Source: Paludibacter sp. (GTDB lineage Bacteria; Bacteroidota; Bacteroidia; Bacteroidales; Paludibacteraceae). Taken from it: a stretch of 64,000 nt of DNA. Positions 26,323-35,600 of this stretch are shown here, one piece after another. Numbering within the stretch: the first letter of the stretch is position 1; each line of letters starts with the position of its first letter. Under the pieces are notes generated by a model that saw nothing but the letters and a program-made list of their open reading frames with translations, did not search any database and was not told where the DNA came from. The translations under genes were made by a program, and so were the position numbers. Where the stretch lies: assembly GCA_028710895.1 (NCBI GenBank), contig JAQTTH010000004.1, positions 62,001 to 126,000 of the forward strand, written 5' to 3'.

Positions 26323-27066
26323 TTATTTTATTTTGACAAAAGCAATGCTACTGATTTGTTTGTATTGGGGACTTGTGGCGCCAAAAGCAGATTTCACATA
26401 TAGTTTTGCGTCGTTGGCCGTATCTACTAATCCCGTGTTGTCGGTATTCATAAGCGTGTTACGCGAAATACGGGCTGCTTCCAAACCTGCTTCGGCTGTC
26501 TTAGTATCTGTGTTTTTTGCTTTGATTGCATCTAATTTTGCCTGTAATCCTTCCACTTTAAGCTCTGCTTCGTTTGGTTTGTAATCGGGAACAGCAGCCA
26601 AAAACAACACATACTTACCCAGATTTTCAATCTTACTGTCGATTGTTGAGTTGTGAACCTTTACCTGAGTTATATTATTCCCCTTTGCTTTCTCGGCTGC
26701 CAGCTCTTCTTCCGAAAGAAGACCGGAAGCCCGTTTGCCACGCAAATCGCGAACAATGGCTTCGGCTTGTGCGAGGGTTTGAGCAGATACGCCTGCAATC
26801 CGCAAGGAATTAATGCTACGTGTAATTAATTTGTCGAAATCGTCGAATTCTACTGCACGTGCAGAACCTGCATTTTGGAATACAACTCCGGCGGCATTTA
26901 CGGCATTGATTTCTAATTTTCCCTTTTGCAGCAAGTCGGTGAGTGCCGGAATTGTAAGTGCCGGTTTAGGTGGATTGTAGGCCTCGCCAAAGGTTGGAAA
27001 GATTGTTAGTAGTAATTCTAAGTTTGTAACATTTTGTTCGTGACCAGTTCCATTAGGTGTTTTCAT
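26323..27066 (-). CDS. Hypothetical helical protein
   Basis: A 247-residue protein I cannot assign. It has no signal peptide or TM segment, is rich in Ala, Lys, Asp and Asn, and appears almost wholly helical, with repeated patterns such as ELKVEGLQAKLDAIKAKNTD. It begins MKTPNGTGHEQNVTNLELLL. The gene is alone on the minus strand between two non-coding regions, which suggests an accessory gene. The neighbouring DNA is repeat-like. The frame is long and codon use looks coding, so I regard it as real. Confidence 0.65.
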   Translation of the reverse strand: MKTPNGTGHEQNVTNLELLLTIFPTFGEAYNPPKPALTIPALTDLLQKGKLEINAVNAAGVVFQNAGSARAVEFDDFDKLITRSINSLRIAGVSAQTLAQAEAIVRDLRGKRASGLLSEEELAAEKAKGNNITQVKVHNSTIDSKIENLGKYVLFLAAVPDYKPNEAELKVEGLQAKLDAIKAKNTDTKTAEAGLEAARISRNTLMNTDNTGLVDTANDAKLYVKSAFGATSPQYKQISSIAFVKIK

Positions 27067-27605
27067 GTGTAAATAAGTTTAAAAGGTTTTGAAAATTTTG
27101 TTGATTATTATTTTGATTAAAGAGCTAACAATCTGTAAACAATGGCTTCGTATTATGTTAACCGAAGCGTCGACAAATATAAAAACTTTTTTTTTGAATA
27201 AAAATAATCCAACCCTACATATTAACGTTATTTATATTTTTAGATAAAAGTAGCATCAATTCTCAATAATAAATATCCCCAAAAAAGTGCATGATTTTGA
27301 ATCAAATTTACGTTTTGATTTTTCTAAATTTCGGGTTTATATTCTGCTCAAAATAGCCTTTATTTATGCATTTTTCATGCAAATTATTTCGATGTCCAAA
27401 AATAATTGGTCGTCCACTTTTAACTCATTGATTTTTAGGAATGTAAAAATTGTGATGTCCTAAAATAAAATCGACGATTATTTTAATATAATTATACTTC
27501 ATATTAACTTTGCGGGCAAAAAGTCTGATTTGATAGACTCCGAATGAAAATGAGAAATTACCTGATTGCTAAAACTGATAACTAATTTCAAACTATACAT
27601 ACTTT
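27067..27605. other. AT-rich divergent intergenic region
   Basis: 539 bp with no supported gene. A -7 element TAACTTTG (27505-27512) faces the T9SS-tagged gene at 27606. The rest is T/A runs; no repeat or hairpin of note was recognised. Confidence 0.5.
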
Positions 27606-28055
27606 ATGAAACATTTACAAAAACCAACATTTTATTATTTTCTGTTGCTTCTTCTTTCCTTTTCTATTCAAGGAATTTGTCAGAGCAATGTGGTGAGTTA
27701 CTCATACGATAATGCGGGGAATCGCATATCACGAAGAGTAGTCGTTTATAGTACGAATCTTACCCATGCAAAGAAAATAGTTGACCCTGCTCCTGTTGAG
27801 GAGCAACTGGGTGAACGTAGCATTAAAGTTTTCCCCAATCCGACCAAAGGCGCATTAGCTGTTGAAATTACGGGTGGCAGCGACAAAGACCCGCTGCGGA
27901 TTATCCTGTACAATGCCGATGGTAAACAACTACTAAACAAGCAAGTGCAACAGGGTACAACGCCTGTGAATATGGCAGGCTATCCCGCAGCTTATTATAT
28001 CCTCAGGGTAGAGGCAGGGGAGAAGGTGACGGAATTTAAAATCATCAAACAATAG
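27606..28055 (+). CDS. Short protein with RHS-like motif and T9SS type A sorting domain
   Basis: A 149-residue exported protein. The signal peptide (1-25, ending IQGICQ) is followed at once by one RHS-like YD motif, VVSYSYDNAGNRISRRVV, a short linker, and a C-terminal type IX secretion sorting domain (about 73-149: IKVFPNPTKGALAVEI...YYILRVEAGEKVTEFKIIKQ). The sorting domain directs secretion and anchoring by T9SS, so the organism should have T9SS. There is no recognisable catalytic domain. It is the first gene of a plus-strand run leading to the large RHS gene; it may be a remnant of a larger RHS protein or a regulatory or adhesive companion. Confidence 0.8.
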   Translation: MKHLQKPTFYYFLLLLLSFSIQGICQSNVVSYSYDNAGNRISRRVVVYSTNLTHAKKIVDPAPVEEQLGERSIKVFPNPTKGALAVEITGGSDKDPLRIILYNADGKQLLNKQVQQGTTPVNMAGYPAAYYILRVEAGEKVTEFKIIKQ

Positions 28056-28144
28056 GTTTTCCAGTGCAACCGCTGGCAGAGTCCTGCGGACTGCATACAG
28101 GGTTGACAAATCAGAAATATTAATCTATAATTAAAATAATCAAA

Positions 28145-29050
28145 ATGAAAAAAAGTATTCTTGTATTAAGCTTATGTGTATTATCGGCACATTTATTAAC
28201 TGCTCAAGTAAAAGTTGGAGCTGATGGTAAAGTAGGTATTCAAATAGGAGCATTAACGCCACTATCCACTTTATCTGTTGGCAATGCTGGGTCAATATCT
28301 AACAGAGTAAATATTGATGCTCCAACCTACATTTGCGGATTATCTATTAACAGGACAGGAACAAACAGCTATGGAAACTTATATGGAACTCTGTCTAGTT
28401 CAGAAGTAACTTCATCTAAATCAACTTATGGAATTGGAGGATACAATTATGCGGCAACTTTACTTGGTTCAGGAAGATCATGGGGAGTTTTTGGATATGC
28501 TGGAAACGCCAGCACGGGTTATAATTATGGTGTAATGGGAGTTTTGACTGGGACAGGTTATGGAGCAGGAATTGTCGGCACAATCAATGGAAACCAAGAT
28601 GTAAATGTACCAGGAATATATGCTGGTTATTTTGTAGGTGATGTAAAAGTAACCGGATTAGTAACATCATCTAATATCACATCATCAGATCGTCGTTTAA
28701 AAAAGAATATTGAGAAGATAAACCTAAAAAGAAACGCTTTAGATGGCGTTCTATCACTAAATCCTGTTGAATATAATTTGAGCCAAAGATATATTAAAGC
28801 AGCAGGTGATAGTGCATCAGTTCAAAAACCATACTATGACGAAAAATCCCAATTATATCAGAAAAAACAATTCGGATTAATTGCTCAGGAGGTTCAGGCT
28901 GTATATCCCGATTTAGTATATGAGGATCAGGAAGGATACCTAGCTGTAAACTATACTGGAATTATACCTTTATTAATTGAATCTATTAAGGATTTAAAAG
29001 CGGAGGTTGATGCTCTCAAGAAAGAGGTTTCCGCAGGGAAAATCAAATAA
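28145..29050 (+). CDS. Tail-fibre-like protein with S74-type intramolecular chaperone domain
   Basis: A 301-residue exported protein. Signal peptide about 1-20 (LLTAQ). The middle part is Gly/Ser/Asn-rich beta structure (about 60-170). The C-terminal 115 residues are a Peptidase_S74/endosialidase chaperone-type domain, with SSDRRLKKNIEKI at the Ser cleavage site, QFGLIAQEVQAVYPDLV, LAVNYTGIIPLLIESIKDL and a terminal coiled coil. In phage tail spikes this domain trimerises the protein and cuts itself off. In Bacteroidota such proteins occur outside phages as surface fibres. AT-rich, 89 bp after the T9SS-tagged gene. Confidence 0.85.
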   Translation: MKKSILVLSLCVLSAHLLTAQVKVGADGKVGIQIGALTPLSTLSVGNAGSISNRVNIDAPTYICGLSINRTGTNSYGNLYGTLSSSEVTSSKSTYGIGGYNYAATLLGSGRSWGVFGYAGNASTGYNYGVMGVLTGTGYGAGIVGTINGNQDVNVPGIYAGYFVGDVKVTGLVTSSNITSSDRRLKKNIEKINLKRNALDGVLSLNPVEYNLSQRYIKAAGDSASVQKPYYDEKSQLYQKKQFGLIAQEVQAVYPDLVYEDQEGYLAVNYTGIIPLLIESIKDLKAEVDALKKEVSAGKIK

Positions 29051-29083
29051 TCTTTAGATACTAATTGTAAAAGACATATATAA

Positions 29084-30862
29084 ATGAAAAAAATAATATT
29101 ATTAGCATCATTAGCTATTTCAACTTTGACATTACAGGCACAAATGGTAGAAAGTGCCGGAGATGGAAAAATTACAGGAAAACTTTACATTGCACCTTCA
29201 GGTGCTACTCCAGATTTGCAATACAACGGAAGTTTAATGATAACCAAGCCAAGTACCAGTGGACAATATATAAATCTGGTAAGACAAGGATTGATGCCAT
29301 GGTCAATCGGGACAGTGTATTCTTCAAATACATTTGCCATCGGACAAGGCACAATAAATGATGCAGCATTTTCAAATCCGTATTTTAATATAACTAATGC
29401 TGGAAATGTGGGGATAGGGACAACCACTCCCAATACAAAAATAGAATCTGTTTCAGGTGTTAATGCATATCCGGTTACATCAGGTGTCACTCAGAGTGGA
29501 GCAGCTTTAAGGCTTAGGGGAGGAGATAATGCTGTGCTTGACTTTGGTATGAATAGTATAAATACATGGATACAAGCAACCGACCAGTCTAATTTAGCTC
29601 AAAAATACAATATCAGTCTAAATCCAAATGGAGGGAATGTGGGAATAGGAACTGGAACTAGCGCCCCAGGAGCAAAATTAGATGTTGCTGGGGACATTAT
29701 CTTGGGGATTGATGGTTCATATAACTTACTTTCAGGAAGAGCGGCAGGTGGAGCTATTCAATTTGGCACTAATAGTGGCACATGGGATCGGAACTTAAAT
29801 CTTGGTTTTATTGACAATACTCGTGCTTTTTCATCTGTAATTTCTCTAATCCACCAAACCGGATATGTGGGAATAGGGACAACAAGCCCACAAGCAAAAT
29901 TAGATGTAGTCGGCAATGCAAGAATAAGCTCTGATTTAGAGGTAGATGGTAGTTTGATAGTAAAATCAATTGATGCTCAAAATTCATACGGCTCTTTTCA
30001 TGTAGGTGGAGTTTCATCGAATTATTATCCGGTTAGGTTTATGGTTTGCGGAGTTGGATATGTTTCGAGTATGGGAAAATTATCATTATATAGAAATAAT
30101 GTGCATGAAGATGGAAATGGGTTTGGTTCATTTAATTCAGAAATCGAATTTATTCCAACAAATTGGGGGCATATTGCGTCAAAATTAGTGAGCTTAACTT
30201 ATATTCCAGGTTATGGAACGCCTTATGGAGATCCTATAGGTGATATCCAAGATGGGTCAACCGAAAGTGGGGCTTCCGAGCTGGTTATTTGGTTAAAGGG
30301 TGGGGCTACATATCATTGGTCCACAACTCAGAACAGTAGAGTATCCATGATTGATCCGAACACTGATGGAGTTGCAAAAACAAGCTCAAGCAACAAAACT
30401 TTAAATCCAATCACTTCACAAGCCCAATTAGTAACAGATTCAAAAAACAATAGATATCTAAAAGATGTAGGGCTGAGATGTAGTTCTTTAAACATAAACA
30501 ACAATTTGGCTATTGGTACAAGCGCGACGACTCCTACCGATGAATTATTGACTGTATTTGGTGTTATCCATGCCAAAGAAGTAAAGGTTGACCTTACCGG
30601 AACTCTTGCCGACTACGTTTTCTCCCCATCTTACAAACTCATGCCATTGAACCAAGTGGAGCAATATGTAAATGCCAACAGTCATTTGCCGGAAATTCCG
30701 TCGGCATCCGAGGTAAAAGAAAAAGGAATGAATATGGGTGATATGCAAAATAAACTGCTGCAGAAAGTGGAAGAGTTGACTTTGTATGTGATTGAGCTAA
30801 ACAAAAAAAATGAACAACAAAGCACTGAGATTAATCAACTTAAAGAGCGGCTAAAGAAGTAA
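29084..30862 (+). CDS. Large tail-fibre-like repeat protein
   Basis: A 592-residue secreted protein with signal peptide (about 1-19, TLQA). It contains repeated fibre-like motifs GNVGIGTTTP, GNVGIGTGTSAPGAKLDVAG and GYVGIGTTSPQAKLDVVG, each followed by a beta-rich stretch. The C-terminal about 100 residues (HAKEVKVDLTGTLADYVFSP to a Gln/Lys-rich coiled coil) recur almost unchanged in the next gene. There is no S74 Ser/Asp motif; the end module probably trimerises. Likely a fibrous surface or secreted protein; no enzymatic domain is visible. Confidence 0.75.
   Translation: MKKIILLASLAISTLTLQAQMVESAGDGKITGKLYIAPSGATPDLQYNGSLMITKPSTSGQYINLVRQGLMPWSIGTVYSSNTFAIGQGTINDAAFSNPYFNITNAGNVGIGTTTPNTKIESVSGVNAYPVTSGVTQSGAALRLRGGDNAVLDFGMNSINTWIQATDQSNLAQKYNISLNPNGGNVGIGTGTSAPGAKLDVAGDIILGIDGSYNLLSGRAAGGAIQFGTNSGTWDRNLNLGFIDNTRAFSSVISLIHQTGYVGIGTTSPQAKLDVVGNARISSDLEVDGSLIVKSIDAQNSYGSFHVGGVSSNYYPVRFMVCGVGYVSSMGKLSLYRNNVHEDGNGFGSFNSEIEFIPTNWGHIASKLVSLTYIPGYGTPYGDPIGDIQDGSTESGASELVIWLKGGATYHWSTTQNSRVSMIDPNTDGVAKTSSSNKTLNPITSQAQLVTDSKNNRYLKDVGLRCSSLNINNNLAIGTSATTPTDELLTVFGVIHAKEVKVDLTGTLADYVFSPSYKLMPLNQVEQYVNANSHLPEIPSASEVKEKGMNMGDMQNKLLQKVEELTLYVIELNKKNEQQSTEINQLKERLKK
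30565..30862 (+). repeat. Repeated C-terminal module, copy 1
   Basis: DNA and protein repeat with 31856-32135; both encode the HAKEVKVD...coiled-coil end of fibre proteins. Differences are mostly at third codon positions. Confidence 0.8.
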
Positions 30863-30917
30863 ATTCTTTGGCTAATTAACAACGAAGTGTAATCAATAGT
30901 CATAATAAATAAATTCA

Positions 30918-32135
30918 ATGAAAAAACTTCTTTTAATATTGTCTATTTTTCTATCATTATCAATTAATGCACAGAGGTTAACACCAATTAGCTTTATTAA
31001 TCAACCAGGTTCGGCGGATAGCTTCTGGGGAGGTTATACCTTTGCTTATGCTACTTCTGGTACTCCTTTAAATGGTGCCCTTATGAGCTTTGGCGGATTT
31101 CCATCGAACAATTATGATTGTCAGCTAAGTTCAAACTATTTTCAATCGCAATTGGCCTTTAGAACTCGAAATGGAGATGCCGGGTTATGGAATCCCTGGA
31201 CAAATGTGGTAACTGTAGGAGCCGGCAGTGCTCAAAACCGCCTCACAAAGTTTGGGAGTATTAACGATTTAGCCAATTCAATTATTTATGATGATGGAAC
31301 TAGTGTGGGTATTGGCACAACAACCCCTGTTAGTAAGCTTGAAGTAGCAAGCCCCTCTGGCGGAATACTATCAATTAGTACAAATAAAATGAATGGTACA
31401 ACAGCTTCTCCGCTACGCCCTGCAATAGATTTCCTAGGATATGCAAATGGAAATAAAGCGCGTATAAGTGCAACAGAAGCAACTTCTAATACATATAGCT
31501 CTATTCTCTCCATGTTTGTCAATGATGGAACAAATGCAACAAGTTTAGTTGAACGGATGACCATTCTTCCTAATGGTTATGTGGGTATCGGAACAACCAC
31601 TCCCAGAAGCAAACTTGATATAGGGGTTCCTCATGCATACAATCAAAATGAGGTAATACGCATAGGCTCACATTCAGATGCTAATACCTATTGGGGATTA
31701 GGATTAAACTACAGATTAGATAATGCCGGCAACCCTTCGGGTTATTTAGTTGGATATGAGGGTTCAACGAGTTTTGATGCATTATCAATAAATCTATACA
31801 GCAGAAGGGTTGGTATTGGTACTTCGAACCCAGATGAACTCCTTACAGTAAATGGCACTATCCATGCCAAAGAAGTAAAAGTTGATTTAACAGGATCGCT
31901 TGCTGACTATGTTTTCTCCCCATCCTACAAACTCATGCCATTGAACCAGGTAGAGCAATATGTGAAAACAAATAGTCATCTCCCCGAAATACCCTCGGCA
32001 TCGGAAGTAAAAGAAAAAGGCATGAACATGGGTGACATGCAAAATAAACTACTTCAGAAAGTGGAAGAGTTGACCTTGTATGTGATAGAGCAACAAAAAG
32101 AGATTAATCAATTGAAACAAGAGTTGAAGAAATAA
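30918..32135 (+). CDS. Tail-fibre-like repeat protein, shares C-terminal module with preceding gene
   Basis: A 405-residue exported protein. Signal peptide about 1-18 (INAQ). The N-terminal segment (about 20-105: SADSFWGGYTFAYATSG...NPWTNVVTVG) resembles phage tail-fibre receptor-binding beta domains. It is followed by VGIGTTTPVSKLEVA and VGIGTTTPRSKLDIG repeats and the common C-terminal module HAKEVKVDLTGSLADYVFSP to the coiled coil. The last about 95 residues are nearly identical to those of the gene before it, with many synonymous differences, so the module has been kept by selection or old duplication. Confidence 0.75.
   Translation: MKKLLLILSIFLSLSINAQRLTPISFINQPGSADSFWGGYTFAYATSGTPLNGALMSFGGFPSNNYDCQLSSNYFQSQLAFRTRNGDAGLWNPWTNVVTVGAGSAQNRLTKFGSINDLANSIIYDDGTSVGIGTTTPVSKLEVASPSGGILSISTNKMNGTTASPLRPAIDFLGYANGNKARISATEATSNTYSSILSMFVNDGTNATSLVERMTILPNGYVGIGTTTPRSKLDIGVPHAYNQNEVIRIGSHSDANTYWGLGLNYRLDNAGNPSGYLVGYEGSTSFDALSINLYSRRVGIGTSNPDELLTVNGTIHAKEVKVDLTGSLADYVFSPSYKLMPLNQVEQYVKTNSHLPEIPSASEVKEKGMNMGDMQNKLLQKVEELTLYVIEQQKEINQLKQELKK
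31856..32135 (+). repeat. Repeated C-terminal module, copy 2
   Basis: Second copy of the 30565-30862 module. The last residues differ in coiled-coil length. Confidence 0.8.
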
Positions 32136-32165
32136 AATAAGCAACCTTATTAGAATAAATACATT

Positions 32166-32576
32166 ATGCAAATCAAATACAAACATTTAATATTGCCCTT
32201 GCTATTGTGTGTCTGGACTGCACTCTGCTGGGGACAAGCACCACAGGTAACAAGTGTAACTTCTAAATCACAAACAGATACAGTAGCGGTAAGAGATACT
32301 CTTGACTATGATCAATCAGATCGGATAATTAATTGGCTAAAAAATAATATAGTACTTAGCGAAAATCAAAAAGAAAAGATTAAAGCCAAAGGAAAAAGTA
32401 TCAAGAAAAACTTTAAAAAAGAAGGAACGCAAACTGAAGCAATAGTCAAGCAGCTCCAAGCAGAATATAAAGTAGTTGTTGATAGCATTTTGACAACTGA
32501 ACAGAAAAACCAACTTGCAGCGCAATTTAATACAAATGAAGCTAAAGTTAAGAATAAGTCAACAATAGCCAAATAA
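32166..32576 (+). CDS. Small exported hypothetical protein
   Basis: A 136-residue protein with signal peptide (about 1-25, ending LCWGQ) and a mature part that is charged and helical, rich in Lys, Gln and Asn (LSENQKEKIKAKGKSIKKNF; VDSILTTEQKNQLAAQFN). The pattern of a helix pair ending in a TxEQ-type repeat recalls periplasmic Spy/CpxP-like or DUF-type helical proteins, but I cannot assign it. It lies 30 bp after the fibre gene and 32 bp before the RHS gene, so it is probably in the same transcript and may assist RHS export. Confidence 0.65.
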   Translation: MQIKYKHLILPLLLCVWTALCWGQAPQVTSVTSKSQTDTVAVRDTLDYDQSDRIINWLKNNIVLSENQKEKIKAKGKSIKKNFKKEGTQTEAIVKQLQAEYKVVVDSILTTEQKNQLAAQFNTNEAKVKNKSTIAK

Positions 32577-32608
32577 TGAGGTTTCAGCTAACTTAAATAA
32601 ATTGTCAT

Positions 32609-35600
32609 ATGATAACAAAATATAAACTATTCATACTATCTGTATTCTTAATTGGATGCTCATTAATAGGCTGGTCGCAAATTCAACCACAGCCTAACTA
32701 TACGCTGCAAAGTAGTGAAAGCGGTGCACCAAAAACTTACGTGGCGCGTGATTTCGTGTCGTTGAAATCAGGATTCAGTTACAAAGCTGAGCAAGGCCAG
32801 AGCTTCAATGCAAAAATTGATGCAGGATTACTGTTTCCTCCAAAGGATGGAACGTTTAAGTACTCGGATGGTACTACATCGGCAAGTTCGACACAATTGA
32901 TTAAAGATCCTAATGGAGCTGTTGCTTGGGTTGAGGATGGTGTGGCTGTAGGGAGTATTCCCGGACAATTTGCAGTAAGTCCTGCTGGAGGGGCTACCTA
33001 TAATATCCCAATTGATTGCCCTGCCGGAATTAATGGCATGCAACCCAGTGTAGCCTTGGTATATAACAGCTTGGGAGGGAATGGAATTGCCGGATGGGGT
33101 TGGAACATTAGTGGAATGTCAATGATTTCGCGAACAAGCCAGACCATTCATTACGATAATCAAAAATCAGGAATTATATGGGATAAAACCAGTCCCTATG
33201 TATTGGATGGACAGCGGTTGATACCTATCGGATCTGTAACCGGAGATAGCCTTGTGTATGAAACTGATGCAAAATCTGGAAATAGGATAGTTGCGAAAAA
33301 TATAAAAGACTGGGGTCCAGAGTATTTTGTTATTTATACTAAATCCGGACAAAAGATTCAGTATGGTAGTCCCGATGATATTGCCTCCTATCTGCCTCTT
33401 AGAAAGATAAATAGTACCGGCTATTTATACAATATGTCTTGGTCGATTAAATCTATTACAGACAATAATGGGAATACTGTCAATTATTATTATTCCAATA
33501 CTTCCTCGACTACCTCGACTGACGTGAAATATAGTAATAATGTTTTAGATAGGATTACATATGGAGGAAATTCGGCTGCAGGAACTTCTTCGAACATTAC
33601 AATTCAGTTTGCTTATAAGGATAGAACTGCGACTGATAACATGGATGGTTATATTGGAGGAGAGGCAAATGTTAATCATCTGATTCTCGATAATATCTCA
33701 GCTATTTCAAATTCAGTTACAGTTAAGAAATACACTCCCACATATGATATTAATGATGATAAATGGCATCTAACGACCTTATCATTAGAAAATGATAAGG
33801 GAGAACATTTAAATCCATTAAGCTTTGAATGGAGCAATAACACATATCAAATCGTTGATCATGGAGTTGTTAGTTATGATTGGAATTTGTCGAAAGTAAT
33901 AACAGATTTGAGAAATGCAGGTTATAATAATCAAGATCCAGAAGAATTAGGAAAAACGTATGGAGATATTGATGGGGATGGAAGACAAGATGTTGCTGTA
34001 AGGTGGAAATTAGAAAAAAAATATTTTGACGGGTGGTGGAATAATTTGTGGCAAATTCCATCATATGATTATAAATATGTTTGGACAGTATATCACAACG
34101 TAAATGGCACTTTTCAACATCTTTGCAGCGCTGAATATAGCCCATCTCCATTTGCTACCAGCTATGACTTTGAGATGATTGACAGGGACGGTGATGGAAA
34201 CGATGAGTTTTGTATCGGCAGTTCAATCGCAAACTCCAATGGAGGAACAACGCAAAATTATTATAATTTTTATACTTGGAAATATATTAATGGGGATTTT
34301 CGTCCAAATTTCAGAGCCGATACGGAGCGATTTGAACAATTATGGGGGTATTGGGCTGGAACAAATGTTGTATTATCTGTTTTACCTGCCGATTTCTTAG
34401 GTAAGGGGACTCCTCAGTATATGATTATAAATAATTATGACAATACCCCCAGACCAGTAGGAATATCAGGATTGGATGGGATGGCAGGGAGTTATTATGA
34501 CTGCCCTATTGCAGGAGTTGTTGATGCAAAAAAATATGCTCAGATATATATAAGTGACTTTAACGGAAATGGTAAATCGGAACTTGCATATGTAACCGAT
34601 GATGATCATATGAAATTTTATGAGGTGGCTAATAGAAATGGCGTCTCTAATACTTATGAATTAAAATTGATATACGATTTATCTTATGGTATAACAAAAG
34701 CATATCCCGGTGATTTCAACGGAGATGGTAATACTGACTTTTTAGTATTTGTAAAATCACACGGGTGGGAGGTGTTAATTTCAACAGGAAAAGAGCTTGT
34801 TGAATCAGCAGTTATGTCAAATGCGCTTTTAGGAAAGCTTAGTCCTGCTACAGTCGATATTCTTATTACTGATGTAAATCATGATGGTAAATCAGATATA
34901 TGCGCCTTTCAAGAGTCTTATGATTATAATTACGAATATATACCAACTTATTTTCACCTTTTTGTTAGTAATGGATATAGCTTTGAAAATAAGATACAAG
35001 AAGATTATGATTATCAATCTTATTTCGTAGGTACGGCAATTGGTAGATTCAATAATGATAATTATGATGACATCATCTCTAATAGCTCTAATGGGCAAGT
35101 TAAAATTAAAAGTGTATCTGACAATATTGTTTTTGATCGAATAACAAAATTCAAAGATTCCAACCTGAATTTTACCCAAGTAGTTTACGATATGTACAAT
35201 TCTAATCAGGGGAAAGTTTTCAACAATGGTATGCAGTTCAATGTAGCAGATATTGATAAAAAAACCTCAGCAATAGATTATGGTAACTGGGATGTAGTAA
35301 AACAGCTAACAACTCAATCTGCGGATAATAGCGTCTCTAATTCAACAAAATATGAATTTGGAAAAGCTGTTATCAATAAAACAGGGAAAGGATTTTTGGG
35401 CTATTTAAGTACGAAAGTAACTGATCTGACGAATTCAATTGAGAAAACAATAACGAATCAACTAAATAGCAGTTATTCTATTTTATACCCCTATTCTGAA
35501 ACGAGCAAATTGGTTGGTGCTTCAACAAATATAAGTGAAAGTACAATTGAGTATTATCCATTAAGCAGTAAAACTTTATATACTTTATATCCAAAAACTC

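Noticed and set aside
26036-26584. Plus-strand protein of 182 residues
   Set aside because: Starts in repeat-like DNA, has no recognisable domain and overlaps the better-supported minus-strand gene ending at 26323.
28145-32135. Prophage tail module
   Set aside because: Fibre-like domains are present, but no phage structural, lysis, integrase or packaging genes surround them; each protein has a Sec signal peptide.
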